Shown: positions 17,976 to 28,199, counted from the first letter of the stretch. The stretch is DNA of 64,000 nt from Collinsella sp. AM33-4BH (GCF_003469205.1 NZ_QSIN01000004.1:1-64000); one strand, 5' to 3'. Made by a program: numbers and translations. The notes: a model not told the origin generated them from the sequence alone.

Positions 17976-18096
17976 TTTGAAGCGACCTGGTGGGCGGTCT
18001 TTATACCGGCAAACAAAAAGGGGTACCGACCAACGTCGATGCCCCTTACAAGCCACTATGTCAGCGCACACAATGCCGAGCGCACGACCCGCACAC

Positions 18097-18534
18097 CTAC
18101 TTGCGAGAATTGCTCAACTTATTGATCAGCGCCTCGAGACGCTCGCCGTCCTCGGCCGTCTGGGCAATAACCAAAATCGTATCGTTGCCGGCAAGCGAGC
18201 CAAGCACATCGGGTAACTCTGCCGCATCAACGGCGGCGGCGATGCCGGAAGCCGTGCCAGGCTGAGCCTTGATCATAACCAGATTATCAGTACGCAGAAC
18301 GCCCGTTACGAGCTCGGAAACCATACGCTGCAGGTGCAGGTCCTCTGCCAGAACATAGATGCCCTCAGGGAGCTTACGCAGCCCCATATCGGCAATATCG
18401 CGAGAGACAGTCGCCTGCGTGCAATCAAAGCCCATAGCACGGAGCTCATCGACCAGCACGCGCTGCGTGCGGACATCCTTATTGCGCACAATATCTCTAA
18501 TGGCATCCTGGCGCCCATTGCGTTTTTTAGCCAT
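18097..18534 (-). CDS. argR: Arginine repressor ArgR
   Basis: A 145-aa regulator. The N-terminal winged HTH has RAMGFDCTQATVSRDIADMGL, the ArgR recognition helix region. The C-terminal oligomerisation and arginine-binding domain has NLVMIKAQPGTASGIAAAVD and GNDTILVIAQT. No arginine gene is adjacent, so it acts in trans. The ATG at 18534 follows GAGAGGG; an upstream in-frame ATG lies inside the likely leader. An AT-rich stretch upstream could hold its promoter and an ARG box, but I could not define one. Confidence 0.95.
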   Translation of the reverse strand: MAKKRNGRQDAIRDIVRNKDVRTQRVLVDELRAMGFDCTQATVSRDIADMGLRKLPEGIYVLAEDLHLQRMVSELVTGVLRTDNLVMIKAQPGTASGIAAAVDAAELPDVLGSLAGNDTILVIAQTAEDGERLEALINKLSNSRK

Positions 18535-18666
18535 ACAAACCCTCTCTCCAAAAGATGGCGGAGACAATCAATCAGTGATTGAATAGTTTAACGCTATTTG
18601 AAGGCTTTTGTGTATAAGAACGCATTTCGAAACAATTCTATGCAAGTTTGTTTCGTAATGAGCCGT

Positions 18667-19707
18667 TTAGGCGGTTTTTGCGCCCGTCCGGTTAAGAAAA
18701 GCTGCCAGATGCGTACACATCACGCAGCGCGCGGGCTTGGCGCTGGCGATCGGCCCAAACAACAGACCGAGTCCCCGATGGTTATCCTTGAGCGCGGCGA
18801 CCATCTGACGGGTTCGAGGCGCCTCGAGCATATCACGCATGCGGGCGGAACGCTCGATTGACGACACCCCATGCGGGCTCAGACACAAATTCTCGATGCA
18901 GGCGACCAGTCCGGCAAAGTAGAACTTTTGGCTTGCCAGCTTGAGCCGACCACCGCTATCTGCTTCCGAGAGTGAGTCCGCAAGCTCGTCGAGCGCTCGA
19001 GTGTCATCGGATATCCTGGCATACATGGTGGGATCAAAGGCATCTGTAAGCTTAGGTGCCGCCGCGTGGAAACAAGCGTCGCCGCAGCCGGACACGAATC
19101 GTGCCTGCGAGAGCGCATAAGCCATAAACTCAACCGTACGGTACGCCTTGCCGCGCGACAGGCATGCCTCAAACAGCGGACGGCTATACATCACGCCAGA
19201 GGTCTGAGCGACTAGGCCGCCTAAAATCAACTGGGGCAGCCCGGCCACCATCGAAGACTTGTCTTCAATGACAATAGAGGCAGCATCCAAGACACGCGAA
19301 TGGCGCTCTCGATGTGCATCATAGCGGTCGAGCGACACCGTGGGGAACACTATGTCTGCCGCAGTATCGCACGCGATATCGACCATCTTGGAAAGGGACT
19401 GCGGAGCAAACCACTCATCGGCGTTCATAGCGATGATTTGAGAGCCGCGCGAGGCAGCAAAACCGGCACGAAGACAAGCGCCGTGCTTCGCGTCCTCGAC
19501 GTCAATCAAATCAATATGGATGTCCCTGTCGGCAGCAACTTGAAGCGAATGGCGCACACCGGGCGCAGCATCGCGGCAGACAACGACAATCTGCAAATCG
19601 TAGAGGTCTTGGTTCTGGATACTCTCGAGCGCACGCATCGCATAGCTGGGCGAGCCTTCTACCACAAGGATCACCGAAAGTCGCGGATGCGAGCCACGTC
19701 GAACCAA
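18667..19707 (-). CDS. Family 2 glycosyltransferase-like protein
   Basis: A 346-aa protein opening with the GT-A fold of family 2 (LSVILVVEGSPSYAMRALESI, DLQIVVVCRDA). The DXD-like site is probably NADEW (about residue 95), which differs from the usual DADD. No TM helix is visible, so a cytosolic or membrane-associated enzyme. The donor and acceptor are unknown. The start is a TTG (19707) with GAGAGG about ten bases upstream; no ATG fits the full GT2 N-terminus. It lies between truA and argR on the same strand, with no polysaccharide genes near. Confidence 0.75.
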   Translation of the reverse strand: MVRRGSHPRLSVILVVEGSPSYAMRALESIQNQDLYDLQIVVVCRDAAPGVRHSLQVAADRDIHIDLIDVEDAKHGACLRAGFAASRGSQIIAMNADEWFAPQSLSKMVDIACDTAADIVFPTVSLDRYDAHRERHSRVLDAASIVIEDKSSMVAGLPQLILGGLVAQTSGVMYSRPLFEACLSRGKAYRTVEFMAYALSQARFVSGCGDACFHAAAPKLTDAFDPTMYARISDDTRALDELADSLSEADSGGRLKLASQKFYFAGLVACIENLCLSPHGVSSIERSARMRDMLEAPRTRQMVAALKDNHRGLGLLFGPIASAKPARCVMCTHLAAFLNRTGAKTA

Positions 19708-19868
19708 ATTATCCGTCCTCTCGACAGCAATGAATCAAACCGTGGTTCATGGTACACCCCGGCAATAAAAGCAATGAGACACCGGTTGCATTGCACGCCA
19801 AGAACAGATGTTGCACACGCGCAGCCCACAGATGACAGGTGTCGACGCACGAGACGTCGAGCCCTCCC

Positions 19869-20693
19869 CTAGTCGAGCACGACAAGCTCGGCGGGATCGT
19901 AATCCACGCCCATAAACGTAAGGCCGCAGGCAGGAGCCGTGGGGCCCGCAGCGGTACGGTCGCAAGCATCGATAACCTCGCGCATCCACTCGGGTTCACG
20001 GCGATGCATGCCAATCTCGACAAGCGTGCCCACGATCGTACGGACCATCGAATGCAGAAACGCATTGCCCTCGATGGTGAACGTCAGGATGTCCTCGCCA
20101 AACGCAACCTCATGGCCAAATTCGGCACGCATCACGCAGCGATGCGTGGGCTTGCCAACGGCCGAGGCAACCTTGCAAAAGCTTTTAAAGTCCTGCTCGC
20201 CCAGCAGCGCGGGGCAGGCAGCAGACATCGCCTCAACATCCAAGGGATAGCGATGCCACCACACGGCACCGCGGGACAGCACGGGGCGCGCATCTCGATC
20301 GGCAATACGGTACGTATACGTACGTGAACGCGCGTCAAAACGCGCAGAAAAGCCTTTACGGGCCTTGTAGACCTCGTTTATGGCGATATCTTTGGGTAGC
20401 AGGGCATCCATGGCCCGCAGCCACCTACGGCGCGTACAAGCGAGCTCAGCGTCCGTTACGGGCACGCTGATGTACTGAGCCACGGCATGCACGCCGGCAT
20501 CGGTACGCCCCGCACACGTCAGATCGATCGGGCGGCGAAGCAGCGTCTCGATGGCTCGACGTAGCTCACCCGCAACCGTCGTCTGTCCCGGCTGCTCGGC
20601 AAATCCGCTATACGACGAGCCATCATAGGCCACGCGAAATACGAGTGTGGCGTCAAGCTCGGAAATCGAATTGAAATCAGACGGCGCAGTCAT
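19869..20693 (-). CDS. truA: tRNA pseudouridine(38-40) synthase TruA
   Basis: A 274-aa enzyme isomerising uridines 38-40 in the anticodon arm. The catalytic Asp is in CAGRTDAGVHA, and VAYDGSSYSGFAEQPG and NAFLHSMVRTIVGTLVEIG are family landmarks. The ATG at 20693 has GGGAG six bases upstream. It follows rplQ, as in many Gram-positive genomes, but a terminator lies between, so it may have its own promoter or depend on readthrough. Confidence 0.95.
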   Translation of the reverse strand: MTAPSDFNSISELDATLVFRVAYDGSSYSGFAEQPGQTTVAGELRRAIETLLRRPIDLTCAGRTDAGVHAVAQYISVPVTDAELACTRRRWLRAMDALLPKDIAINEVYKARKGFSARFDARSRTYTYRIADRDARPVLSRGAVWWHRYPLDVEAMSAACPALLGEQDFKSFCKVASAVGKPTHRCVMRAEFGHEVAFGEDILTFTIEGNAFLHSMVRTIVGTLVEIGMHRREPEWMREVIDACDRTAAGPTAPACGLTFMGVDYDPAELVVLD

Positions 20694-20727
20694 GGACGCT
20701 CCCAACAAACAAGCAACGGTATCGCGA

Positions 20728-20759
20728 CAAAAAAAGAGGGGTACGCGAACGTACCCCTC
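20728..20759 (-). terminator. Terminator of the ribosomal-protein operon
   Basis: On the minus strand GAGGGGTACG/CGTACCCCTC forms a 10-bp perfect stem with a 4-base loop, followed by a T-run (the A-run at 20728-20735 on the plus strand). It lies 27 bases past the rplQ stop. Confidence 0.92.
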
Positions 20760-20785
20760 GAATATAGCCTATGCAGACGGAATGT

Positions 20786-21253
20786 CTACTCAGCGCTCTC
20801 CTCGGCAGCGGTCTCCTCGACAGCCTCGACCTTCTTGGGAGCAGCGGCCTTCTTGGGGGCCGGAGCAGCCTTCTTGGCCTTAGGCGTGCAAGGCTCGGTG
20901 ACGAGCTCCATGATAACGATGGGAGCGTTGTCGCCCTTACGGTTACCGAGCTTCATGATGCGGGTGTAACCGCCGTTGCGGTCCTGCCACATGCCCTGAG
21001 CAGCCTTGTCAAAAATCTCGGCAACGAGCTGCTTATCGCCGAGCTTGGCGATAGCCAGACGACGAGAGTGCAGGTCGCCCTTCTTGGCCCAAGTGATGAT
21101 CGGGTCGACGACCGAACGCAGCGCCTTAGCACGGGTCTCGGTGGTCTTGATGCGGTCGTTCTCGAAGAGGGCCTTAGCAAGGCTCTTCTTCATGGCCTTG
21201 GTGTGGCTCGCATCGGTGCCGAGCTTCAGGCCCTTCTTAACGTTGTGACGCAT
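20786..21253 (-). CDS. rplQ: 50S ribosomal protein L17
   Basis: A 155-aa subunit protein. The L17 core (MRHNVKKGLKLGTDASHTKAM to NAPIVIMELV) covers about 116 residues. It is followed by a Lys/Ala/Pro then Glu-rich tail of about 35 residues, typical of actinobacterial L17. It is the last gene of the operon, 30 bases after rpoA, and a terminator follows. Confidence 0.97.
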   Translation of the reverse strand: MRHNVKKGLKLGTDASHTKAMKKSLAKALFENDRIKTTETRAKALRSVVDPIITWAKKGDLHSRRLAIAKLGDKQLVAEIFDKAAQGMWQDRNGGYTRIMKLGNRKGDNAPIVIMELVTEPCTPKAKKAAPAPKKAAAPKKVEAVEETAAEESAE

Positions 21254-21283
21254 GGTCTAGTTTCTCCTCAAATATGCGAAGCA

Positions 21284-22225
21284 TTAAGCCTTCAGGCTCA
21301 GGCCCATGGACTCAAGCTTGTCCTTCACTTCCTCGATCGACTTAACACCGAAGTTACGGATGTTGAGCAGATCGTTCTCCGAGAACTCAACGAGTTGACG
21401 GACCGAGTGAATGCTGGCGCGCTTAAGGCAGTTGTAGGAACGGACGGAAAGGTCCAGATCCTCGATCTGCTTGTCCAGCTCGGCGTTGTCGTTGGTGACC
21501 TCGGGAGCGAAGATCGAAGCCTCCTCCTCGACCTCGGGGGTCTCGGCAAGGTTCATAAAGGCAGCCATATGCTGGTTGATGATATTGGCAGCCTGGACCA
21601 CGGCGTCGCGCGGAGCGATGGAGCCGTTGGTCTCGATCTCGAGGACAAGGCGGTCGTAGTCGGTGTGCTGACCGACACGGCAAGCCTCAACGAGCTTGGC
21701 GCAACGGGACACCGGCGAGTACAGCGAGTCGACGTGGATCACACCGATGGGATCGTTGTCGCGCTTGTTAGCCTCGCCAGAGACATAGCCGCGGCCATAG
21801 CCGATGCGCATGCTCATGGTGAGATGGCCACCCTCGGTGAGCGTAGCGATGTGCTGCTCGGGGTTGACCAGCTCAAACTCGGACGGAATAAAGAAGTCCG
21901 CACCGGTGACCTCGCAGGGGCCGTCAACAGAAATGGTGGCGGTCGCCTCGTCGGTCGTGCCGAGAGCCCTGAAGACAAGACCCTTGACATTCAGGACGAT
22001 GTCGGTGACATCCTCGACCATGTTAGGGATGGTCATGAACTCGTGCTGCGCACCATCGATCTGAATAGCCTCGACGGCGGCACCCTCGAGCGAGGACAGA
22101 AGAACGCGACGAAGGGAGTTACCCAGCGTATCGCCGTAGCCACGCTCGAGCGGCTCGACGGAGACACGAGCAGACGTCTCGTTGATCTCTTCGACCTGAA
22201 CCTGAGGCCTAATGAATTCTGACAT
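21284..22225 (-). CDS. rpoA: RNA polymerase alpha subunit
   Basis: A 313-aa protein. The N-terminal dimerisation domain has RGYGDTLGNSLRRVLLSS. A linker leads to the C-terminal DNA- and activator-binding domain (LDLSVRSYNCLKRASIHSVRQL and RNFGVKSIEEVKDKL). The length is normal. It sits between rpsD and rplQ as expected. Confidence 0.98.
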   Translation of the reverse strand: MSEFIRPQVQVEEINETSARVSVEPLERGYGDTLGNSLRRVLLSSLEGAAVEAIQIDGAQHEFMTIPNMVEDVTDIVLNVKGLVFRALGTTDEATATISVDGPCEVTGADFFIPSEFELVNPEQHIATLTEGGHLTMSMRIGYGRGYVSGEANKRDNDPIGVIHVDSLYSPVSRCAKLVEACRVGQHTDYDRLVLEIETNGSIAPRDAVVQAANIINQHMAAFMNLAETPEVEEEASIFAPEVTNDNAELDKQIEDLDLSVRSYNCLKRASIHSVRQLVEFSENDLLNIRNFGVKSIEEVKDKLESMGLSLKA

Positions 22226-22257
22226 GTATTACCTCCAGCCTCAGCAGCCCGGATGGA

Positions 22258-22854
22258 CTACTTAGAGTAGAGCTCGACGATGAGCTGCTCGTTGATATCA
22301 CCGCTGATCTGCTCACGCGTCGGCAGAGCGAGCACGTTACCAGACAGCTTCTCGATATCGACCTCGAGCCAGCCAGGGACCTCAAAGCGCTCGGAGGAAA
22401 TCAGGGCCTCCTTGATGGGGAGGAGGTCACGGAACTTCTCGCCGACAGCGACGACGTCGCCGGCCTTGACGCGGTAGGACGGGATGTCCACGCGCTTGCC
22501 GTTCACGGTGAAGTGACCGTGACGGACGGACTGACGAGCCTCTTTGCGGGTGCGGGCGAAGCCAAGACGGAAGACGACGTTGTCGAGGCGAGACTCAAGG
22601 ATGATCATGAGGTTCTCACCGGTGACGCCGTTCATCTTGCGGGCCTTGTTGAAGTAGCCGTGGAACTGCTTCTCCAGAACGCCATAGATGAACTTGACCT
22701 TCTGCTTCTCGCGCAGCTGCATGCCGTACTCAGATTCCTTGCGACGGCGCTTGGGCTGACGGATAGATTCCTTCTTGCTGCTGTAACCGAGCTCAGCGGG
22801 ATCGATCCCGAGCTGACGGCAGCGCTTAAGAACAGGAGTCCTGTCGATTGCCAT
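22258..22854 (-). CDS. rpsD: 30S ribosomal protein S4
   Basis: A 198-aa 16S-binding assembly protein. The S4 domain is seen in ESRLDNVVFRLGFARTRKEA and RQSVRHGHFTVNGKRVDIPS. The N-terminus lacks the Cys zinc knuckle of some S4 forms. It lies between rpsK and rpoA. Confidence 0.98.
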   Translation of the reverse strand: MAIDRTPVLKRCRQLGIDPAELGYSSKKESIRQPKRRRKESEYGMQLREKQKVKFIYGVLEKQFHGYFNKARKMNGVTGENLMIILESRLDNVVFRLGFARTRKEARQSVRHGHFTVNGKRVDIPSYRVKAGDVVAVGEKFRDLLPIKEALISSERFEVPGWLEVDIEKLSGNVLALPTREQISGDINEQLIVELYSK

Positions 22855-22873
22855 ATTGATACGATCCTTTCAG

Positions 22874-23278
22874 TTACACGCGGCGACGCTTCTTGGGGCG
22901 GCAGCCGTTGTGCGGGATGGGGGTCTTGTCCTGGATGCTCGAGACCTCGAGGCCAGCAGCCTGGAGGGAGCGAATGGCGGTCTCACGACCGGAGCCGGGG
23001 CCCTTGACGAAGACGGAAACCTTCTTCATACCGTGCTCCATGGCCTGCTTGGCAGCAGCCTCGGCAGCCATCTGGGCAGCGAACGGCGTGGACTTACGGG
23101 AGCCCTTGAAGCCCACCTGGCCAGCCGACTTCCAGGAAATGACGTTGCCCTGGGGATCGGTGATCGAAACGATCGTGTTGTTGAACGTAGAACGAATGTG
23201 AGCCTGGCCCACGGAAATGTTCTTACGGTCCGCGCGCTTCAGACGGGCAGCGCGAACGTTCTTCTTAGCAGTAGCCAT
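22874..23278 (-). CDS. rpsK: 30S ribosomal protein S11
   Basis: A 134-aa platform protein with [20 protein letters not shown] and the C-terminal [15 protein letters not shown]. Standard length. It is 14 bases after rpsM and 19 bases before rpsD. Confidence 0.98.
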   Translation of the reverse strand: MATAKKNVRAARLKRADRKNISVGQAHIRSTFNNTIVSITDPQGNVISWKSAGQVGFKGSRKSTPFAAQMAAEAAAKQAMEHGMKKVSVFVKGPGSGRETAIRSLQAAGLEVSSIQDKTPIPHNGCRPKKRRRV

Positions 23279-23292
23279 CTATCTAGCGCTCC

Positions 23293-23667
23293 TTATTTCT
23301 TCTTCTTAGCACCGATCTGACGCTTCGGGCCCTTGCGGGTACGAGCGTTAGTGTGGGTGCGCTGGCCGCGGACCGGGAGGCCCTTGCGGTGACGAAGGCC
23401 GCGGTTGCAGCCGATGTCCATAAGGCGCTTGACGTTCTGGTTGCGCTCACGGCGGAGGTCGCCCTCAACCATGATCTGGTTCTTATCGATATAATCGCGG
23501 ATGGCGTTAACCTCATCCTCGGTGAGGTCCTTAACGCGCGTATCCACGTTAACGTTGCACTCGACGCAGATCTTCGTCGCAGTGGTGCGGCCGATGCCGT
23601 AAATGTAGGTCAGACCGATCTCAACGCGCTTCTCACGCGGGAGGTCGACACCATTAATACGGGCCAA
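23293..23667 (-). CDS. rpsM: 30S ribosomal protein S13
   Basis: A 124-aa head protein ([39 protein letters not shown], basic tail). The start codon is TTG at 23667, preceded by GAGGAGA; no ATG gives the conserved N-terminus. Confidence 0.97.
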   Translation of the reverse strand: MARINGVDLPREKRVEIGLTYIYGIGRTTATKICVECNVNVDTRVKDLTEDEVNAIRDYIDKNQIMVEGDLRRERNQNVKRLMDIGCNRGLRHRKGLPVRGQRTHTNARTRKGPKRQIGAKKKK

Positions 23668-23681
23668 CGTAGTCTCCTCTC

Positions 23682-23795
23682 TTAACCCTGACGCTGCTTA
23701 TGACGGGGGTTCTCGCAAATGACGAGGACCTTGCCATGGCGCCTAATGATTTTGCACTTATCGCACATCTTCTTGACCGAAGGACGTACCTTCAT
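23682..23795 (-). CDS. rpmJ: 50S ribosomal protein L36
   Basis: A 37-aa product, [20 protein letters not shown] followed by a tail with [11 protein letters not shown]. The zinc ligands C-x2-C, C and H are all present, so this is the zinc-binding form. ATG at 23795 with GAAAGGAAGA upstream. It sits between infA and rpsM as in most Gram-positive operons. Confidence 0.96.
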   Translation of the reverse strand: MKVRPSVKKMCDKCKIIRRHGKVLVICENPRHKQRQG

Positions 23796-23945
23796 CGTTC
23801 TTCCTTTCGGTAGCGCTCAAACTACTTCCCTACTATCTACTCGCCCAGCCGCAGGCGTTTAAAACTATGGCTGGTCTTCACACACAATCCGACCGTAGGT
23901 TGAGCTAAGCCTGCAGCCGGAAATGGAGTGCGTGTATGCGTGCCG

Positions 23946-24170
23946 CTATTTGTAGCGATAGGTGATGCGGCCGCGGGTCAGGTCGTACGGGGAAAGCTCC
24001 ACGACAACCCTGTCACCGGGGAGAATACGGATGTAATTCATTCGGATCTTGCCAGAAATGTTGCACAGAACCGAATGACCGTTCTCGAGCTCAACCTTAA
24101 ACATGGCATTGGGCAACGGTTCCTTTACCGTACCCTCGAGCTCAATTGCGTCTTCCTTCTTCACAAGCAA
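23946..24170 (-). CDS. infA: Translation initiation factor IF-1
   Basis: An OB-fold protein of up to 74 aa: [40 protein letters not shown], ending RGRITYRYK. The start is uncertain: TTG at 24170 gives MLVKKED, GTG at 24164 gives MKKED, and neither has a strong ribosome site. A -10-like TAGAAT lies 34 bases upstream, so infA-rpmJ-rpsM and what follows may have their own promoter. Confidence 0.96.
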   Translation of the reverse strand: MLVKKEDAIELEGTVKEPLPNAMFKVELENGHSVLCNISGKIRMNYIRILPGDRVVVELSPYDLTRGRITYRYK

Positions 24171-24203
24171 TCATCTTTCTCTAGAAAACGACAGCGATTG
24201 AGT

Positions 24204-24232
24204 ATTCTACAATACGCATGCACGTATCGTAA
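24204..24232 (-). promoter_or_regulatory. Putative sigma-70 promoter upstream of infA
   Basis: On the minus strand TTACGA, a 17-base spacer, then TAGAAT. The -10 matches five of six consensus bases, the -35 only three. It lies in the 142-base gap between map and infA. Confidence 0.4.
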
Positions 24233-24312
24233 TATCTTCGTAATGGCTCCACAACTAAGCGGAACTTGTTACTTTTCAGAAATGTAAATGCCGACGTGTT
24301 TGAACGCGGCCC

Positions 24313-25101
24313 CTACATTTCACCGCCCTGCAAGGAACACCAAGCACCTTGCGCGTCGGTGGTGAGAATCACCGGACCGTCATTGGTAATGGCGACGGTG
24401 TTCTCGTAGTGCGCGGCGGGCAGGTGGTCGTTGGTCGTAACAATCCAACCGTCGGAGCCCGTGCTCACATGGTTGGAACCCATCGTAACCATCGGCTCGA
24501 TGGCAATGACCATGCCGGCCTGGAGGCGAACGCCCCTCCCCTTCTTTCCATAGTTAGGAACGTTGGGGTCCTCGTGCATCACGCGGCCAATGCCATGACC
24601 CACATAGTCGCGAAGCACGCCGTAACCGTGAGACTCGGCGAGGGACTGAACGGCATAACCGACGTCCCCGATATGGTTACCGGGAACAGCCTGCTCGATG
24701 GCAGCCTTAAGGCAATCGCGCGTGACCTCGCACAAAGCCTTGGCTTCGGGCGTGGGGGTGCCGACGAAAAACGTCCATGCGTTATCGCCGACCCAACCGT
24801 CGACAACGGCTCCCGTATCGATGGAGATGATATCGCCATCGCGCAGGATCATGTCGGGGTTGGGAATACCGTGGACCACGGCATCGTTGATCGATGCGCA
24901 AATGGTCCCCGGGAACCCGCCGTAACCCTTAAAGGCAGGGGTGCCGCCATGCATGCGGATAATCTGCTCCGCGAGCTGATCGAGCTCAAAAGTCGAAACG
25001 CCGGGGCGCACCATGGCTCCAACGTGGCGGAGCGCCATCTTAGATAGCGCTCCTGCCTTCTTCATCTGCTCGATTTGCGTTGCAGACTTAATCTTGATCA
25101 T
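24313..25101 (-). CDS. map: Type I methionine aminopeptidase
   Basis: A 262-aa metalloprotease removing initiator Met. The ligands are visible in SIDTGAVVDGWVGDNAWTF, YVGHGIGRVMHEDP, IEPMV and YENTVAIT. There is no N-terminal zinc finger or SH3-like extension. The start ATG overlaps the adk stop by four bases (ATGA), so translation is coupled. Confidence 0.97.
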   Translation of the reverse strand: MIKIKSATQIEQMKKAGALSKMALRHVGAMVRPGVSTFELDQLAEQIIRMHGGTPAFKGYGGFPGTICASINDAVVHGIPNPDMILRDGDIISIDTGAVVDGWVGDNAWTFFVGTPTPEAKALCEVTRDCLKAAIEQAVPGNHIGDVGYAVQSLAESHGYGVLRDYVGHGIGRVMHEDPNVPNYGKKGRGVRLQAGMVIAIEPMVTMGSNHVSTGSDGWIVTTNDHLPAAHYENTVAITNDGPVILTTDAQGAWCSLQGGEM

Positions 25102-25724
25102 AGACCGAGAGCCTCTTTGACATCCCCGTACACGGTCTCGCGAGCCTGGTCACCGTTGACCGACTTGAGCAGACCCTGGCCACGATAGTAGTCGACGAGC
25201 GGGCTCGTGGACTTCTCGTAGACGTCGAGACGGTTCTTGATGGTCTCGGGCTTGTCGTCGTCGCGCTGATACATCTCGCCACCGCACTTGGGACAGGTGG
25301 CATCGGCAGCAGTGCCGGTGTAACCGCAGGCGCGGCAGGTGCGACGCGAAGACAGACGATCGATAATGACCTCAGGGGCCACATCGACCAGAAGGGCGCA
25401 ATCGATCTCGCGACCCATGGCGGAGAGCTCGGAATCGAGCGTCACAGCCTGGGCGGTGTTGCGCGGGAAGCCGTCGAGAATAAAGCCCTGCTGGGCATCG
25501 TCGGCGGCAAGGCGCTCCTTGACAAGGTCGATCACGAGCTGGTCGGGAACGAGCTCGCCAGCGTCCATGTACTTCTTAGCCTGAATACCAAGCTCGGTGC
25601 CACCCTTGACGGCAGCACGCAGCAGGTCACCCGTGGAAATGTGAGCGACGCCAAACTCGGCGACGAGCTCCTGTGCGACGGTACCCTTACCGGCACCCGG
25701 AGCTCCGAGCAATACGAGGTTCAT
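25098..25724 (-). CDS. adk: Adenylate kinase (zinc/lid Cys type)
   Basis: A 208-aa kinase interconverting ATP+AMP and 2 ADP. P-loop GAPGAGKGT at residue 7, LIDGFPRN-type motif ILDGFPRNTAQA, and a long lid with CRACGYTG and CPKCGG, i.e. a four-Cys structural zinc site. ATG 25724 has GAGGAGG upstream; a TTG two codons earlier is less likely. It lies between secY and map. Confidence 0.97.
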   Translation of the reverse strand: MNLVLLGAPGAGKGTVAQELVAEFGVAHISTGDLLRAAVKGGTELGIQAKKYMDAGELVPDQLVIDLVKERLAADDAQQGFILDGFPRNTAQAVTLDSELSAMGREIDCALLVDVAPEVIIDRLSSRRTCRACGYTGTAADATCPKCGGEMYQRDDDKPETIKNRLDVYEKSTSPLVDYYRGQGLLKSVNGDQARETVYGDVKEALGL

Positions 25725-25742
25725 GAGCAATCCTCCTCTAGC

Positions 25743-27029
25743 CTATTTAAAGAATCCATCGTAATCATACATCTTGATCTGGCCTTCGAGCTTATCGACC
25801 GTGTCGAGCACGACGCCGACCATGATGAGGATGGACGTGCCACCAAATGCCTGGATCAGATGGTTACCCGTGAAGGAGAAGATGATCGAAGGCACGATGG
25901 CGATGAGCGCCAAAAAGACAGCGCTGGGAAGCGTGATCTTGTTGAGCGCGTTCTTGATGTAGGCCGCGGTAGCCCTACCCGGACGCACGCCCGGAATAAA
26001 GCCGCCCTGCTTCTTAAGGTTGTCGGCCGTGTCATCGGGGTTGAACACCATGGAGGTGTAGAAGTACGCGAAGAACACGATGAGGACAACGTTAAGCACC
26101 CAGTTGAGCCAACCGGTCGAAAGCGCGGAGGCAACTGCCTGAATCCAACCGATGCCGGGGAAGAACACGGCAATCTGAGCCGGGAAGTACAGCAGCGCCG
26201 AAGCGAAGATGATCGGCACGACACCCGCGGTGTTGACCTTGATGGGCAGGTAGGTGGTCTGGCCACCCATCATGCGACGGCCCACGACGCGCTTAGCGTA
26301 GGAGACCGGGATGCGGCGTTGGCCGCGCTCAAGGAAAACAATCAGCGGGATAACCAGCAGGATGATGGCGCAGATGATCACCATGGTGATGATGCCACCG
26401 GCATTGCCCTCGGTGCTGGAGAAGATAGCCTGCGGCAGGCCGGCCATGATGTTCGCAAAGATGATCAGCGACATGCCATTGCCGATACCGCGCTGGGTGA
26501 TGAGCTCACCAATCCACATGATCAGCATGGCGCCCGCAGTGAGCGTGCCGACAATCATGAGGTCGAAGATGATCTCGGGAGCGCCGGCGCCATTGAAGCT
26601 GATGCCGAAGCTCTTAAAGAGGAAGAGGTAACCCACGGAGTTGAGGATTGCCAGAGCCAGGGTGAGGTAACGCGAATACTGCGTGATCTTGGTCTGACCG
26701 ACCTCGCCCTCGCGGGCAAGCTCATGCAGGGAAGGCACAACGGCCTGGAGCATCTGGAGGATGATCGAGCTGGTGATGTAAGGCATGATGCCCAGCGAAA
26801 ACACCGACACATAGCTCAACGCGCCGCCAGAGAAAAGATTCAGGAGGGCCATAGCACCTGCGGCGACCGAATTGTTATCGGTCGAGAAAAGGCCCAGCAT
26901 CCCCTGGAAGGGAATGCCGGGCACAGGAACGTGCGCACCAATGCGGTACACGACGAGCATAGCTATGGTAAAAAGAATCTTTTCGCGCAATTCTTTGATG
27001 CGGAAAGCATTCTTAAGACCATTTAGCAC
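25743..27029 (-). CDS. secY: Preprotein translocase subunit SecY
   Basis: A 428-aa channel protein with ten TM helices. Landmarks are [11 protein letters not shown], the plug region near [11 protein letters not shown], and the cytosolic loop [19 protein letters not shown] ([20 protein letters not shown]). The start is GTG at 27029, overlapping the rplO stop by seven bases (GTGCTAA). It exports signal-peptide proteins such as the PBP and the peptide at 3722. Confidence 0.97.
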   Translation of the reverse strand: MLNGLKNAFRIKELREKILFTIAMLVVYRIGAHVPVPGIPFQGMLGLFSTDNNSVAAGAMALLNLFSGGALSYVSVFSLGIMPYITSSIILQMLQAVVPSLHELAREGEVGQTKITQYSRYLTLALAILNSVGYLFLFKSFGISFNGAGAPEIIFDLMIVGTLTAGAMLIMWIGELITQRGIGNGMSLIIFANIMAGLPQAIFSSTEGNAGGIITMVIICAIILLVIPLIVFLERGQRRIPVSYAKRVVGRRMMGGQTTYLPIKVNTAGVVPIIFASALLYFPAQIAVFFPGIGWIQAVASALSTGWLNWVLNVVLIVFFAYFYTSMVFNPDDTADNLKKQGGFIPGVRPGRATAAYIKNALNKITLPSAVFLALIAIVPSIIFSFTGNHLIQAFGGTSILIMVGVVLDTVDKLEGQIKMYDYDGFFK

Positions 27030-27472
27030 GGCAGCTCGACCTTTCCGCCGGCGGCCTCGATCTTGGCCTGCGCAGAAGCGCTGACCTTGTCGACCTTGAC
27101 CGTGAACTTCTTGGTGAGCTCACCATTGCCGAGCACCTTGACGGGCTCGAACTCGCTCTTGGTGATGCGAGCGGCCTTAAGAGCGGCACCGTCGATCACA
27201 GCGCCGTCCTCGAACTTACGCTCGAGACGCTCAACGTTAACGGCGGTGTACTCGATACGACGGGGGTTGCGGAAGCCCGGAAGCTTGGGCAGGCGCATAG
27301 CCAGCGGAGTCTGGCCACCCTCAAAGCCGGCACCCTTGGTGCCGCCAGAGCGGGAACCCTGGCCCTTCTGGCCGCGGCCAGAAGTGGTGCCGTGACCCGA
27401 AGAATTGCCACGGCCGACGCGCTTGCGGTTCTTGGTGGAACCGGGCGCGGGAGTAAGATCGTGAAGCTGCAT
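27023..27472 (-). CDS. rplO: 50S ribosomal protein L15
   Basis: A 149-aa protein with the Gly-rich N-terminal extension ([20 protein letters not shown]) and the globular L15 domain. The stop lies inside the secY start region, so the two are translationally coupled. It is three bases after rpmD. Confidence 0.97.
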   Translation of the reverse strand: MQLHDLTPAPGSTKNRKRVGRGNSSGHGTTSGRGQKGQGSRSGGTKGAGFEGGQTPLAMRLPKLPGFRNPRRIEYTAVNVERLERKFEDGAVIDGAALKAARITKSEFEPVKVLGNGELTKKFTVKVDKVSASAQAKIEAAGGKVELPC

Positions 27473-27475
27473 TTG

Positions 27476-27658
27476 CTACTCCTCTACAATCTCGACAAGG
27501 TGCTTGACCTTGAAGATCATGCCGCGGACGGACTCGTTGTCAGCAATCTCGCGAACCTCGCGGATCCTGTGGAGACCGAGGGCACGGACAGTACGGACCT
27601 GGTCCTGCTTGCAACCGTTGGTGCTGCGGACCTGCTTGATCTTGATGGTGTCAGCCAT
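27476..27658 (-). CDS. rpmD: 50S ribosomal protein L30
   Basis: A 60-aa protein (IKIKQVRSTNGCKQDQVRTV, ALGLHRIREVREIADNESVR). Normal bacterial L30 length. It sits between rpsE and rplO with two- to three-base gaps. Confidence 0.96.
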   Translation of the reverse strand: MADTIKIKQVRSTNGCKQDQVRTVRALGLHRIREVREIADNESVRGMIFKVKHLVEIVEE

Positions 27659-27660
27659 GC

Positions 27661-28185
27661 TTAGTTCTCCTTACCGACGAACATCTCGGAGACCGTCAGG
27701 CCACGGCGAGCCGCGACGTCCTCAGGGCTGGAGAGCTCCTTGAGGCCCTCGACGGCAGCCTTGATGATGTTGAGGCCGTTGTCGGTACCGAGGGACTTGG
27801 ACAGGACGTTCTTGATGCCAGCAAGCTCAAAGAGGGGACGCACAGCGCCGCCGGCGATAACGCCGGTACCCTCGACAGCGGGCTTGATGATGATGCGGCC
27901 GGCACCAAAGTGGCCGAGAACCTCGTGCGGGATGGTGCCCTGCTCGGTCACCGGCACGTGGAACATGTTCTTCTTGGCATCGAGAGACGCCTTGGAGATG
28001 GCCAGGGGCACCTCAGCGGACTTGCCCATGCCAACGCCGACGTTGCCCTTGCCGTCGCCAACGACGACGAGAGCGACGAGGCTCATGCGACGACCACCCT
28101 TGACGGTCTTCGACACGCGGTTGATGTAAACGACGCGCTCCTCGAACTCGGAGGCCTCGCGCTGCTGCTTCTGATTACGAGCCAT
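27661..28185 (-). CDS. rpsE: 30S ribosomal protein S5
   Basis: A 174-aa protein needed for decoding fidelity. Double-stranded RNA-binding region [20 protein letters not shown], then [19 protein letters not shown] and [20 protein letters not shown]. Standard length and position. Confidence 0.98.
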   Translation of the reverse strand: MARNQKQQREASEFEERVVYINRVSKTVKGGRRMSLVALVVVGDGKGNVGVGMGKSAEVPLAISKASLDAKKNMFHVPVTEQGTIPHEVLGHFGAGRIIIKPAVEGTGVIAGGAVRPLFELAGIKNVLSKSLGTDNGLNIIKAAVEGLKELSSPEDVAARRGLTVSEMFVGKEN

Positions 28186-28199
28186 GTGCTACATACCTC

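Noticed and set aside
20771..22222. 483-codon plus-strand frame opposite rplQ and rpoA
   Set aside because: Antisense shadow of ribosomal operon genes; no family features.
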